Position numbers and translations under genes: made by a program. This document shows positions 29,112-42,229 of a stretch of 64,000 nucleotides of DNA, in pieces. Origin of the DNA: Rallus limicola (taxonomy: Eukaryota > Chordata > Aves > Gruiformes > Rallidae); the NCBI GenBank assembly GCA_022605955.1, contig JAKCOZ010000001.1, positions 21,816,146 to 21,880,145 of the forward strand, written 5' to 3'. Each line of letters begins with the position of its first letter. Position 1 is the stretch's first letter. The notes under the pieces were generated by a model. It made no database searches, was not told the origin of the DNA, and was given only the letters and a program-made list of their open reading frames with translations.

Positions 29112-29424
29112 ACGTTAATGAGATTTTCCCCATACCAAAGCGGCGTTAATAACTTCCGCCGAGTGGCTTCTTGTAAGCCATTGCTTACAAAATGAAACAA
29201 ACTTGGGCTGACAGCGAGGGGGGGGAGCACAGGGGGTGATGGGGAAGGGGATGAATCCGTAGCACAGGTTATATTACGGTTGCACAGATCCACGCGTGAG
29301 GTAGCTCCGTGCCCAGGCGTGTGCCGATAGTCTGCCTGCGGATCACATAGTGCTGCCCGTGCGGATCGGATCCCCTGCTGCTGCCTGTGCCGCTTCTCGG
29401 GCAGAGCGTCGCTGCTCTCCCCGG
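29112..29424. promoter_or_regulatory. CpG-dense patch, candidate intronic regulatory element
   Basis: I count about 22 CpG dinucleotides in roughly 310 bases, against a CpG-poor surrounding intron. They include closely spaced ones near 29340-29425. The left half carries homeodomain-type cores (GACGTTAATGAG, GCGTTAATAAC). This density is unusual for decayed intronic DNA and fits an unmethylated element such as an enhancer or a minor internal promoter. No TATA box or initiator stands out, and an alternative explanation is recent GC-biased conversion. Confidence 0.3.
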
Positions 29425-31302
29425 CTTTTATTCTGCCATGGCTTGCTTTGGGATGATTTCAGAACGCAGAAAGTTTGTGTAGTAAAGGGAAAAATGTCAC
29501 AAGCTGTTCTTAGGGCTGTATTTATAGCCAAGGCATTTCCAGGAAGGTGAATTTCCTAAGCTGGGGTGGAGGTCGGGGCAGAAGGGAAGGGCTTGATCAG
29601 GATCAGCTTCCTTAACAGGAATTCCTATCTTAAGCAAGAATCTGCTGCTTTCCAAGAAACTGGGCTTTTCCACAGCTAGCAGAAGGGATGCTTCAGAGGC
29701 AGGGAAAGAGAGCGAAATTATCCGTGCATTTGGAGGCCCCTCTGTGGGGAAATGCTGAGTTGCAAGCGAGTTGCATTACAGGGAAAGGCTTTCAGCGGGG
29801 CAGGAGCCCCCCTTTTGCTTCTCCATCTGCCCCAGGAGAGAGGTGATCAACAAGGCTGTGCTGAGCATCACACCTTCGGTAATGAGGTGTGGAGGAGTTG
29901 GGATCCCAAAACATTGTTTGGATTAGGGGATGGATGAAAGCTGTGGTGTTGTAGCTCTTACTCGCTTTGGGTGCAGTACTCTCCTGTGAAGGGATGGAAA
30001 AACACCTTTTGTCTTTCTGAAAGCTCACAGATGCAAATGTTTGTTTATGGTGGGCATCTCCATAGCTATGTACACACAAACCCAATGTATACATACACGA
30101 GTGCATGTTGAGTGGGAGTAATATTTTGTAATTTCTAAGGCACTCCTACATGAAGAGATGTGGGTGCCTAAGAAAACATAGCTGAAAGCAAAAATCAACA
30201 TGACCTAGTAAACAACAGCTATCTAGCACATGTGTGCCTACTGTAAAGCAGATCCTGTCTGTGCGGGCTGGTGTGCTTCTCCGGACGGTGAGAAGTGAAC
30301 GTCGTTTGAACTGAGAGCTCTTTGTAAGATTATACTGAATTCAGATAATCACTGTGCAGATTTTCTTTTGTGTTTAATGCCCCACTGTCCAGGCAGAACA
30401 AAGTGACGCCCAACAGCAACAACACCTGCTTTGTGGGAAATGGTACCTGCTCAGTGCAGCGAAAGGCGAGCTGGTTTCAGCTGTCGCTGCTCAGTGCAGG
30501 CACCTTCCTGGTGCTGTCCCGTGGGTGACAGCACGATTTGCAAGTTATTAAAAGTTTAGGAAGATTCAGAACATCCTATTCCAATGGTTTCTAAATATTT
30601 CATGCCTGTCATCTAAAGCAGTTTCAGTGCTTCAAAACAGCAGGAGAAAAAAAATATGCATTGTATATTTATAATACATGATTGTTGATCTCTGCTGACA
30701 TTTATCTTTACTCTAGAGAGGAGACCGGATAACTCGCTTGTGATGGGGAAAGTAAATGTCATAACCAGGATAGCCTGCTAGAGATGTGCATTAACCCTTT
30801 CCATTAATTTTCTTGCCACTTTAATGGGCTTAATGGTCATGTGATAAATCAGGCCCGTGTTTTTGTCCTCCCATGTAAAGGGATGCATGATGAAACTTGT
30901 GCTGTTCCAGGAGCGGAAATGGAAGTGCAGTCCCTAAAATGACTCTCAATGTGTGACAGCAGAGGACAAGCTACCCACAGAGGAGCCCAGGAGATGGTGG
31001 CTCTGCTTGCCCTGGCAAGTACATGGGCCAGAGGGAGATGGTCTGTAGAGTAAAGTTAGCACCAAGGACCTGAGAGGCATGTTTGGAGCATTTTGGAGGA
31101 TGGCTTGTTTGGACTTGGTCCTGTTCAGTGTGTGAAGCCTGCTCATGCACACTGAGGCCACTTCGTAACATGAGTGCAGAACAAGCAGGAGCAACTGGGA
31201 GATTTGCCTCAAGAGGGCTCGACTCAAACACTGGTGTAGACGTGCACCCAGTATTGATAGCTCCTTATGGTTTCATCAAGTCTCATAATATGGGGCTTTT
31301 GG

Positions 31303-31323
31303 GTTGTTGTTGTTGTTGTTGTT
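31303..31323 (+). repeat. (GTT)7 trinucleotide microsatellite
   Basis: Seven uninterrupted GTT units lie between GG and GTTTGTGG-like sequence. Confidence 0.9.
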
Positions 31324-33016
31324 TGTGGTTTTTTGGCATCCTGCCTGCTTGGGGGAATCTGTTTTTTAACCTAAAAAATTGTCAAGGTTTTTCTAGAACT
31401 GAGTGTTTCTTCAAGAAAGTTTGAAAACAAGCTAAATATGCTTTAAATAAATGAAAGAGACTGAATATATTCATGTTTTAAAATCCCAGAAAACCCAACC
31501 TCTTGTGGTTATGGTGGTTGGCAGGTGACATTTTAAGCTGTCCTTTCCTGGGAGAAAACCTGCAGGAACGGCCGGGGTAGAAGATTAGCTCCATGACTTT
31601 CCGTGATACTGGAGTGAGGGAAACTGCTTCTCTCTTGATTTAAATCCATGCATCTCCAGTGCAGCAGCTGTTGAGTTATTTGTGGTTCAGGTTCACTGCA
31701 GTGACAGGTCTAGGAAAATCTCCTTCCAAAATTCCCCTGAATTCTGACAAGGAGCTGCTGAGGAAGTCTAGGCTGCATTATACTAATGTTTTCCATGCTC
31801 TTCTAGCTTTTGCAGGCTCAGCCTGCACTACCACTTTTGGGACCAGCGCTCGTCCTATACCTCTTTCTTTGAGTAGGACGTTGGGCATCCCCACACAAAG
31901 CGGTTTGGGGTGGTTGGTGTTAGGTGTGGACCCCAGCCCTGGGGACCAGAGAGCAGGTGGCCACTGTGTTTCAGCCCTTTGAAATCCTCAGGACCCCATG
32001 GAAAGAAACCGGGAAGAACCAGGGGGGAACGTGATGGCTTCTGTGCCAGGAAGCCTTCATGATGGGCAGCTTGGTGCAAGATGAAGCCCTGGAGCTGGAG
32101 GGAAGCGTGGGGTCACTCCCATTCTGATCTTTTCCTTCAAATGTCCTTGTCTCCAAATGCAGAGTACCAAACCTTCACCGCCTCCCCTCATGCTCGCCCC
32201 CACGCTTGCTGCTTCTCAGAAATGTGTTAGTAGTAAGAGGGAGTTGAAGAGACCAGAGCAATAAAACACAGAATGCACTGGTACCCAGGAGGGACAGCAA
32301 GTGCAAAACCACCCCGCAGTTGGCAAACCGGTTGGGAAGGAGGGATTTGAATGAATGCAGTGTTATTTCATCTCCGGGCTGGCCATGCCGGGCAACACAC
32401 AGTGTAAAACCAAGAAGAGAAAAAACATCATGGGGCATAGTGGCTTGAGGAGTGTCTTTGTTCTGTGGAGAGCTGCAGCTAGCCACTGGAAATCCTTGAG
32501 AGGGAGAGGCTGGATTATCATCACCCGGGTGATGAAGAGATTACCAGTGAGTTAATAAACACCTAAAAATCCTACTGGTCCCTGGAGTAGGACAGATTAC
32601 TAGAATGGTCAGTGGTCTGCTGGATATGAGTTTGTCCCAAATAAGATGAATCCATATGCAAGGAAAACATAGGGTATGACACTTGAAGAAAATTTCCTCC
32701 AGTTGGATGCTTGGTTTTTTGTACTACTTCTTTCCCTTCAATACTTTAAAAATTGGGATTTCCACATCTAAGGTTTGGGCCTGATTTGTACCTTCCTTAA
32801 TAAAATAAGACAGAAGTCTGAAAAAGCTTTCCATAGGAATAAAAGATCTGCAACCTGCCTGCTGAGAAGACTTCTAGAAAACTGTGTTATTGCAAGCGTT
32901 TTTTAGGTAGCTTCACATCAAATTTTTAAAGGTGCTGGTAGTTCAGACTCAGAAGTCATCCCACCTATAATTGCCTGGCCAGTACTTCGTCTAAAAAAAA
33001 AAATGCATAATACATA

Positions 33017-33056
33017 GTTTAAATATTTTAATATATATATATTAAATACTTTAAAG
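33017..33056. repeat. AT-rich imperfect palindrome
   Basis: A TTTAAATATTTTAAT-like left arm and a TTAAATACTTTAAA-like right arm flank a (TA)n centre. The arms pair with about one mismatch and one indel. This is typical of cruciform-prone AT microsatellites. Confidence 0.55.
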
Positions 33057-34659
33057 AATTCAGATTTTTATCAGATGAAACACTTCATTGAGGACTAAAG
33101 TGAAAAAAAATATATGCCATTGATTTGGGGGGGGTCTATGTGTGAAGGCAGTTAATTAATAATTTGTCTCCTAGTGGTTTCTAGTATGATGCAAACTACA
33201 AAGCAATCCAGATGTTAATATCAGACTGTAGGAAAAGCACAGGTAAAGTACAGATGTTTGCTGAATTAAGTGAAGCTGAATTTTGAAAATTCCCAGAGCA
33301 TCTTAAAGGTAATGCTGACAAGTTAAACAACAGAAAAGAGCATATTTGCACCAGAAGGGAGGTTAGTTCACTTTGACTTACATCTCTCTTAGCCCTGTCA
33401 CAGGCAGTATGACTGGGAAGTGTAAATCCACACTGAGTTTGGATTAGGTGCCTTCCGCATTCGGGGCAAGCCTTCCCACATCTGCAGTCTCTATTAATTT
33501 ATTCTATTAATAGTGGAATAAAGGTCATGCTGCTGTGTCAGTACAGTTACCATCTGCCAGGCTGACCACCTTCCACTCTTTATTTCTGTGTCTTGTTTCT
33601 TTTTTCTCTTTAATTCACATTTCTGACTAAAGAAGAGGAAAACTTTGTGCCCACACTGATGGGGCACAAAACCCTGCTGGGTTTCACTACTTCTCACTTG
33701 CTTTTTCTGTGGAAAGGTTGCATTATGATCCGTGGGGGTCAGGTGTGAAGGTTGGGGCTAACATAGACCTGAACAGCAGGGTCAAGGGGCAGTTACCTGC
33801 TGTTTTATCTGCTCCCATCTTGTGTGGATAAAATAGCGGGTGAAAAGGAATGCCTTGTGCTCCTCCACCAGTGCTACAGGCAGGTGGGCAGCAGTGCTGT
33901 CTGGGAACCATGTGGCCCATCTCCTTTGCAGGTCACTGGTGGCCCTGAGAAGAGCAGGACACCCTGGAGCTGGAGGGGCTCATGAGTGGCTCCTGGGCTC
34001 AGAATTGGTATCTGCGCTTGCAAGAAACTCAGGAAAAAGGACGTAGGGTAGGAGAGGAACTAATCCTGAAGATTACCTCTGCCCTTGAGTTTCGTCAATC
34101 AGATCAAAAGGGAAGTAATACAGACATTGCAAGTTTATTCAGGAGTTGTCAGTCTGGCAAGGGCCCTGCCTAAATCGAATATAGCTTCCCTTTACGGAAG
34201 AGACTTCCTTGCTTTTTGTTTATGTATTTATATCTGACCTGGGCTGGCTCAGTGGACAAAATGTTCTGTGCTTATTTCCTCTTCTTTTTTTGGAAGAAGG
34301 CAGCCAGCAATTGCAGGAGAACTGCACCGGGGCTGGCTGGTCTGCACCAACTGGGGACCAACACCCTCTTTCTAGGGCAGGAGCTGGCACCTGACAGGCA
34401 TCTTTTTGCCTGTACCTTCATGCTGCTGCAATAGGAAAGCTTTGCTGTCTTATTGAGAGAAAAGAGCTGTCCCTCTGCTTCTTTCTCTAAGCTTTTTGCT
34501 TTCACTAAGCAGAAAGCATCAGCCTCCACTGTGGCGGAAGCAAGGGCGGAGGTGAAGGATGCTGAGACTGGCAAGGCCGGCATGAAATAACCCTACAGGA
34601 CCTCAGGAGAACGTATGGAAATCTCTCCCTGACTTTTATCAATTAAAGGGAAAGGGGGA

Positions 34660-34960
34660 ATACTATAGGCATTGCAATTAAAAAAGGTAATAGAGTCTGA
34701 TTTACATTTCAGAATGTATTAGCTTGGTTTTAATTGGAAAATAATTTGAATTGCAAGTGAAATAATTAGATTAGAAAGCCACTCAGCAATTTACTGCTCA
34801 TATTCCCCAGAACCGGACTCCTGGTTCATGGAGTAATTGTGAACATTATGGGAGCTGTGTTTGATTTCCCTCTTTTTGCTATCCCCTTCTCTCCTAACGA
34901 ACTGCATTCTGGAAGTAGAGGCACATCTTCATTAACTGCCACATTTTATGTCTGAGCTCT
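34660..34960. promoter_or_regulatory. AT-rich stretch dense in TAAT cores, candidate conserved noncoding element
   Basis: The stretch holds repeated homeodomain-type words (TTTTAATTGG, AAATAATTAG, GCAATTTAC, GAGTAATTG, CATTAACTG) in otherwise non-repetitive sequence. This pattern is common in conserved enhancers of developmental regulators, but without alignment it is only suggestive. A 74-codon open frame continues to the right (34989-35213) without recognisable homology. Confidence 0.18.
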
Positions 34961-37900
34961 CAGCTGGTCGCAGGGGCTTTTTTGAGGTATGGAATTTGTG
35001 AGGACATGTGAGAAAAGGGCTAAGGGAGTTATTCTGGATTCCTCCAAGCCATTTATTCCAAATCTAGGCTGTAAAAGAAAAATAATTGTCAGGTCCGCCT
35101 CGGTATCCCTTCTTGAAATTGTCAGGGGTATTCTGGAGTTGTTAAATGGAGGAAAACTGGCGCCAGAGATACACAGTGCTTGCAATGAGTATATTATTTA
35201 TCCAGGGACATAGATGTATAGCTGGTGCTTTATTTACAAAAGGCATAGCACATCCCCAAGCACCGGCAAGCCCAGGAACCCTAGTTCTGCAGACTTGTAT
35301 GCGTGAGTGAGCCCAGCCATCGGTCCCCTCCTCCTTGCTCCAGGGCAAAAGCTCAGGGATGGGGACAAAGGAGGCTGCAACCAGGGCTGGTGTCCCTGAC
35401 ACAGCACTTGCTTTTCTCGTTACTATATGTCGGTAATGCTTTTGTGAGGTTCAATCTTTGTATTCTATAAGAAAATGTCTTCCATCCCTGTCATGGAGAA
35501 GTACACAAGGAAATTGTATTTGGAGAACTTACCTATCACAGCTTATTAATGTTATAAATCATTGTTTACTGGCTCATAAAACCAATCTGTTATAAATTAC
35601 AGATCTTGAGAAAATTCCTTACAGATGTGAGACAGAAAGCAATGTGTTACTACTGCTTTTCCTCATTTCTTCTAAGACCCCAGCAAACGCATCATCAGCC
35701 TATGGTTATTTCTAATTATTTATTTACACATAAAGCTCTTGCCTTCTCTTCCAGGTCAGAAATGCTTCTTCCACTTGAGGGATAACTTAAAACCAATTTG
35801 ATTGGGCATGAAGAGTAATTGGACATCATTCTAAGAATCAATCCCTCACCATAATCCATCACTGTTGTCATGCTAGCCTTTCTCTGAGACAGGGCAGCAT
35901 TTGCTCATCTACAGGAGTCCAAGGCTGTTGTTTCTCCGAAGTAGAGGCCCCTTTTCCATACTGACTCTCTTCCAGCCTATGTTTATTTCCTTAATGACTG
36001 AAGTGAAAGCAGATATTGTTAGATAAGTGGCAATAAATTATTCTGGCAGCTTTGTATAAAGACATGTGATAAGTTTTCAGGAAAGGATTTATTGCTGGGA
36101 TAGTGTCTGGAGCCAAAATGTTGGTGCCAAACTAAGTGAGAAGAGCACATGTGAGAGACCTGTCAGGGTGCTACCCTGTGGGGTTGCAGCCTTTCTTCTA
36201 GTGGGCCTCCCTCTTGCAGCAGAGGGGTGAAGGGTGGTGTGAGGCTCTGGGCTCTGACCTCTTTGCCAAAATGATCATTGGCATCTCATCCTTCCTGCCA
36301 TTTGCAGACCCTGTTGAATATGTTCAGTATCTCATTCTTGGTGGCTTGGGATTTTTTTTCTTTTCTTCTTTGAGTGACCCTTAGCCTTCTAATTCAGTCT
36401 CACAGGATGTCTCAAGCCCTGTGGATTTGCTGGTTGGACTTTATATACCTGTATGTGTGCAGTGGATGGCCTGCTCGTGTGGCAGGGGTGTGGTTGGGAC
36501 ACGTGCCACAAGGACAACTGCAGGAGCTTCTCTAGAGCTGAATGGAGCTGAAGGAGGTCTCAGCAAAGGGCAGCAGCAGGGCTTCTACTCGAGCCTGGGG
36601 CTGCTTTAGCAGGAGCTGCTCCTCCTGCCTTCACTGGCATCGGCACCAGAACCTGAACCTCCAAATGTCCCATGTCAGGCAGCGGTTTGAATTCCCAAGC
36701 TCACAAGCTGCAGATTCCTCCATCTTAAAGAGCTATTTTTCCATCTACAAGCTGGCTACTTGTTTGTTGTTTTGTTTTTTTAAATCAGGTTTTCCCATGT
36801 AGAGTAGAATCTGGGAGGGGGAAGGGCCCTGTGGCAGGACCCTCACCTCTGGCAGCAGTGTTCATGCACGGTAGTTCCCATTAGTTCCTGTCTGCTCCAA
36901 GTGAATTTAACTTTCATTTTTAAATGGCAGAATTTGAAAGGCACATAGGGCTGAGCTAACCATGTAAGTAATTAGGCTAGGAATGCAAGCAGAGGGGGCC
37001 ATCAGCACTCATTATTTAAGAGCCAGCTTCATTATTTTTACTGCTTGGATGCTTATCTTAACATCAGCAGCCGCTTTTATTTAAAGGGACTTTGCCTTGC
37101 AGACCTGATGTTCCTTGCCAGGCTCTCCTGGAAGGGCATTTGGAAATCACACGCCTTCCTCAGAGAGGTGATACTAAAATAGTTTGCTCCGAAAAGGATG
37201 CTTCCCAGCGCTGATGCTCCCAAAGTACTTCTGTCCAGTGCAGACTTCGCAGGGATTCCTGCCCCTGTCCCTGGAACAGTGCTGCCACCGTAACAAAAGG
37301 GAGATGCTCATTGACAGCGCACGGTATTTTTTATTAGGTCAGAGCATGAAAACCATCCCAGGCATCTAAAATTAGAAGACGTGTAGGTCTGTAGGGAAAA
37401 GCAGTGTCGAATGGCACAGTTGCAGTCTCTGCCCCAAAGTGCTCGCAGTTAAATGCCCACCTTGGCTCCAAGCTTTTGCTGAATCTCACTTGCTGTGAGG
37501 GAGCTGACGAAACTGCACAACTCAAGGTGAGCCCAAGTGCAGTGGTGGCTCTTATTCCGACTCGTTACATTAAATATGTACATACCTAGGGCTGTATTTT
37601 GATGTAAAGTGGGCGACTAGTGCAGTAGTGTATACCAAGCGGTCATAGCGGTGTGCTGCTCTGTCCCTTTGCTGAGCCCTTGTATTCTCTCTCCTGTTTT
37701 TCATCATTTGTGTGTGTGTGGCTCCACTCCTGTCAATGACCCTTACACAGGGGTGGGGAGGTAGGAAGAAAGACATGCTGCCACTCTTCAATAGGAAAGA
37801 TTAGTCTGAAATGCTGAACTGTATTTTGAAGGGCTTTGGGATGTGTGAGCAGGTGTGCTGCTTTAGAGCTCATCTCACACCACCCAAATCTGCCTGGAAA

Positions 37901-40900
37901 TTTGAAGACATCTTGCAGGACATGGCCTGGCTGTTCTTTTGGCAAACCCCTGGGTGCTGAGCAGTGTGTATCTCCAGAAACCTGGGGAATGGAGAGGAGA
38001 TGCTGTCTTTTACGTTTGCAGTTTCTTGGCTGCTCTGGTCTTGTCTGCAAATTTGTGCCCAGCCCGGCAGAGTTAAATGCTGCCGCCACAGCCGTTGCGT
38101 GCAGGGCTGCTTTGTTGCCATGTCAACTGTGCATGTCATTTGTTTACATTTGATTTGGCAGAACATTTCATGATAAGAACCAAGGCCTCCAGCGACTTTG
38201 AACTGGGGGATGGCTGGGCAGGGTCACAGCAGGATGGGGAGCAAGGGAGAGGGTCTGCATCCACCTTCTGCTGGTTGTCCACCAAAGTAGAGTGTGAAGC
38301 CGCCTGGGGCCTCATCTTCATAGATTCCAGGAAAGTGGGAACAGGGGAAATAAGTGTTGGTTCTCATATTAATATCAATAACAGCATACATCAATTCTCA
38401 GGTGGCTTCTTGTAGTTCAGCCCATGGAGTACGAAGGTTATTTCCATGGCCTGTTGCAGCCAAAGTTGCCCCAGATAGATAATTTCTATGATCCTACCAC
38501 ATTCCTAGCAACCAGATCTGGATTGTTTTCACCTATTAGTCAGAGATGAGAAAAGATCAATCTTCACAGGCAAAGACCCATAATTCAAGACAAATATGTG
38601 ACAGGCTTTCCTGAGGACTTTCCCCAAGTAGAAAGAATACCAGGGCTTGGCCCAAAGCCAGGAAGAAAATGCGTCTTAAAGAAGATCTACAAAGGCTGTA
38701 GTAATATATGGTCTCCTCAGCCAGCACAGATGCAACGCAAGAGAAGTTGGTGCAAAACTAAATTTTAAAAATTACTTCAGTGACAATGGAATTTACTCAT
38801 TTTTTTCCTAAGTAGACAAGAAGTGGGAAGAGATTGGTAAAGCATAAGAGATCTTTTTTTTACCCTGAGTCCTTCTGACTGTTTGCCAGGGACATTTCTC
38901 CCGCCCCCCATATGTTATCTCATTGAGAGTGGTAAATTCTCCATTTCCCTTTAGGTGGTGTTCTCTGCCTCTGGATGTGAGACACTTTGCTTCTTGTGTT
39001 GGTGGGAAACACATTTAGGATTCAAGTGCTGGGAAACTGGGGTGGTGATGCAATTTCCCCTTTTCTTCTGAAAAGAAATAAATTAATTTACTAGGTGTTA
39101 ATATAAAAAGCAAAGCTCATCTCCATGGCAGCTCTACAGGCAAGGATGTGGGCCAGTGCAAAGTCCAAGATCCATTAGGAGTGTGTGCCCCTTGCCAGTC
39201 CCTCCTTCAGGCACCCGGTGAGTTGCAGCAACTGCATGGCACTGGCAGGCTGCCTTCTGGGGAGAAAATACACTTCATCTGTGATTAATATCTGAACCAC
39301 CGAGCACTACCTGAAAGACTGCACTGCTAGGAGTGGGAAAGAAATGAGTTATGGGCTGGCAGTGTATGTCTCCTGCTTCGATCTCTGCCACTTGTTGCTC
39401 TGGTTTGATTCTTTACATACCTGTACAGGATAGCTTGGTTCTGAGCTCACCAAGGCAGCAGTTGGAAAGTGCAGGAGTGGGACCTGGGGTTTGGAGCAGA
39501 GACTGGTTAAGCCAGCAATGCCATGGGGAGGAGATGTACTTGGAAGCCACAGGCTCCACAGCAGCTAAGGCAAGCTGAGGTGAGCTTCCCGGTGCCTCTT
39601 GTGGACATGGGGCTCCAGGTCTGCAGGTGGCTGCTGACCAACCAGTTTTTGAACTCCATTCATGCAGGCCTTCAAACAAACCACTGAAAAGATAAAGCCC
39701 GTTAGGTACCACCAACATGTGTAGGATTAAATCTGGCTCCTAACCTGTGTAAGGTTTTTATAGGGCACTAATAATCACATGATGTGCTCCAGTTCTTGCT
39801 TTTAATTTTCTACTTAAGGGCGAGACTAGGTGCTTTCCTCAGAACATGAGATTCTTTAATTTTAGACATGAGGTCTGGCACCCTTTGTGGAAGCCAGCTG
39901 TCTTCTCATTTTCCTAGCAGTGCTTTCATTCTTCTGCATTGCAAAGCCAGCTCTTTTTCTGTGTGGGTTCTTTCTCACCTCAGCCCTTTCCCAGTTACAT
40001 AAAGAAGGAAGAGCACTAAAAGAGCGACCACGCTGAAATGAAAAAAAAAAAAATTTAAAATTTGGTGGTAGATGCCAGCTGCCTGCCTGTGGTTATTTCC
40101 AAACAAAAGCACTTTCAGGCAGCAGGCGTGGATCTGTAATAAAGAGCAGTGTATGGGATGGTAGTATGGAGTATGCTTAAGAGCAAAGTAATGCTTCTGG
40201 GTCTTGACTCAAAGATCACCAAAGGCAGAACAACTCTTTCTAAAGGTTTCAGTTGTTAAATTGTTCTGTAGCCTTTCTCTCTCCCTCATTTTGAAGTTGG
40301 TATTTGCATAAGATCAAAAACCCAGCGTGTGGATGAAGGATGCGGAGATAAGTTCTACAAACCTGGCCAAGTAGCTTTGTTTGAGAAAAAAGAGAGGTTA
40401 CATTCCTCCTGGATGTTGCTTTTTCTAGATTCATCAAGGAAAAGGCTTATTCCTTCCCTTTGGCTTGCTGCTGAAGCAGGATGGGCTGGAAGAGGTGCCA
40501 ATGAGGGCTGCAAGGTGCTCCTGCTCAGTTGCGGGCTTTAATTCTTTCCTGAGCTCCCGCTCCTTGCAATTCCTATGCTAAGAGCAGGGACATGTTGTTT
40601 CTGTATTTACTGGGCAAGCCAGATGCCCTTGTTCCTCTGTCACTCCTAGCAGATGAGCTTTCCAGCTGGGAACCTCATTTCCAAATAGTTCTTCAACAAA
40701 AATGACATTCCTTGGACTACTTGTTCTCAAAAAAGTGCCCCAAGTGATCTTAATGTATTCCTGAGTGCAAGGTCACCTATTGCAGTGATACCTACTGCTA
40801 CGTGTGTCTGAAGATGGTCTTGTGGCTAACAAACAGGGTTGGGATAAGTGAACTTATTTTCTTGTTTGGTTGTGTGAACATGTTTAAATGATTTTTCTGC

Positions 40901-41798
40901 TCCATCTCTTAGTCCTTCCAGCTTTAAAGTGAGATTAATTAACTGTGTTTGCCTTACCTGGGTATATTAAAGTTTCTGAAAGTCCAACAGCTGTCTTTAT
41001 GGCAATACAAAGTGCTGGGGTCTTTCTGATACGACCCACACCTTAATGACTGACCCCTTAGCTTGCTTCTCACAGCTAGAGTCGAATGGAAGTTCATTCT
41101 GCTTGCAGGCAACTGTAGTAGTTATCAGCAGCTCTTGTGAACATCCTTGACCTAGACCCTGCTCCGAGGAGCCAGGCAGCGTATGCCTCAAGGTAAAATT
41201 TTCATTCAGTTAGGTATCATCTCTTCAAAACTCTGTAGAAGTACTTCTGCCCCTCCTCAGTGTTATACCTGGGGACCTGTTGATTGCCAGCAGCAATTAA
41301 TGCGATGCTGGTAGCAGTGCTTGGGAAGGAATTGAAGTGATTGACTTTCAAATTCAGGGCTGTTGTTTGCAGGACTGTGCTTTGGGGAGAATGGTAAGAA
41401 GGTTTCTGTCTAGAAACTGAGAGTATCTGATGTGGAATTACAGAGAAACAATGAACACAGAGTTGATAGTACCGCTTTTACTGAGCAGAGTTGCACTTTT
41501 AAGTCCACTTCAGAAGTAGGTTTTGCAAGACAGCCTTAGACATTTAGGAGGGCAATCCTCTCGGCATCCCAAAAAGAACATTGCAGCCTCTAATTAAGGA
41601 GGGTATTAACTACCTTATCTCCTTGATGAAACTTGGTACTGTGCTCTGACAGACGCTCACACACGGCTTTCTCCCTGGAAATTTGGAAGTTAAGACATGC
41701 TTTCTCTATCATCTGAGTGATTTATTTTTCCCCTGGCTATTCCTCTGGAGTTGTGCTAACGCACTGAACTAAGTGCAGCTGTCTATGCATTGAGCTGT

Positions 41799-41928
41799 AT
41801 TTGCATAGAGCTCTATTTGCATGTTGGCTTGTGCTAGCGTGCAATATTAATAAGGTATTAAAGGAGAGCAGGGGAAGGGGGAGGGGCAAGTTAAGATTTC
41901 AGTCTTGTCTAAGCAGGGCCATGCAAAT
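41799..41928. promoter_or_regulatory. Cluster of three octamer (POU) motifs, candidate enhancer
   Basis: ATTTGCAT occurs exactly at 41799-41806 and 41815-41822, and its complement ATGCAAAT at 41921-41928. The first two flank a 12-base perfect palindrome, ATAGAGCTCTAT (41805-41816). ATGCAT- and GTGCAATATTAATAAG-type words lie beside them. POU-domain factors (the OCT family) bind this octamer. Three exact copies within 130 bases is far above the chance rate. The wider stretch 41430-41960 is non-repetitive and rich in TAATTA-like cores. Confidence 0.35.
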
Positions 41929-42206
41929 AAATTTCCTTTTATCCAGAATTAATGACTAATACGTTAACTGCCCTCAGACTGGGATTTTGCTTGCCTGGGA
42001 ACGATGTCTGTAGCAAGAGGGTGTGCTTTCCACTCTGTCTTCTACACCTCCATAGAGAGTAGTGGGTGTTTGTCCACCTTCGGCTGGAAGCGGCAAGGCT
42101 GCTCATGCAAGGACATCTCTCTGGTTACAACTGTGCATGTCTGGAAATAATGCAGCCCAGAGAAAAGGCATGAGAATGGATGAGAGGGAGAAAGGGGGAA
42201 GGGAGC

Positions 42207-42229
42207 GGGGGGGGGGGGGGGGGGGGGGG
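42207..42229 (+). repeat. G23 homopolymer within a purine tract
   Basis: Twenty-three consecutive G bases are followed by C and five more G. They sit inside a purine-only neighbourhood (about 42165-42260) with GGGGGAAGGGAG and GGGGAAAGGAGGG blocks. The run can form G-quadruplex or triplex structure and is prone to slippage. Its exact length is likely to vary between individuals and to be uncertain in the assembly. Confidence 0.9.
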
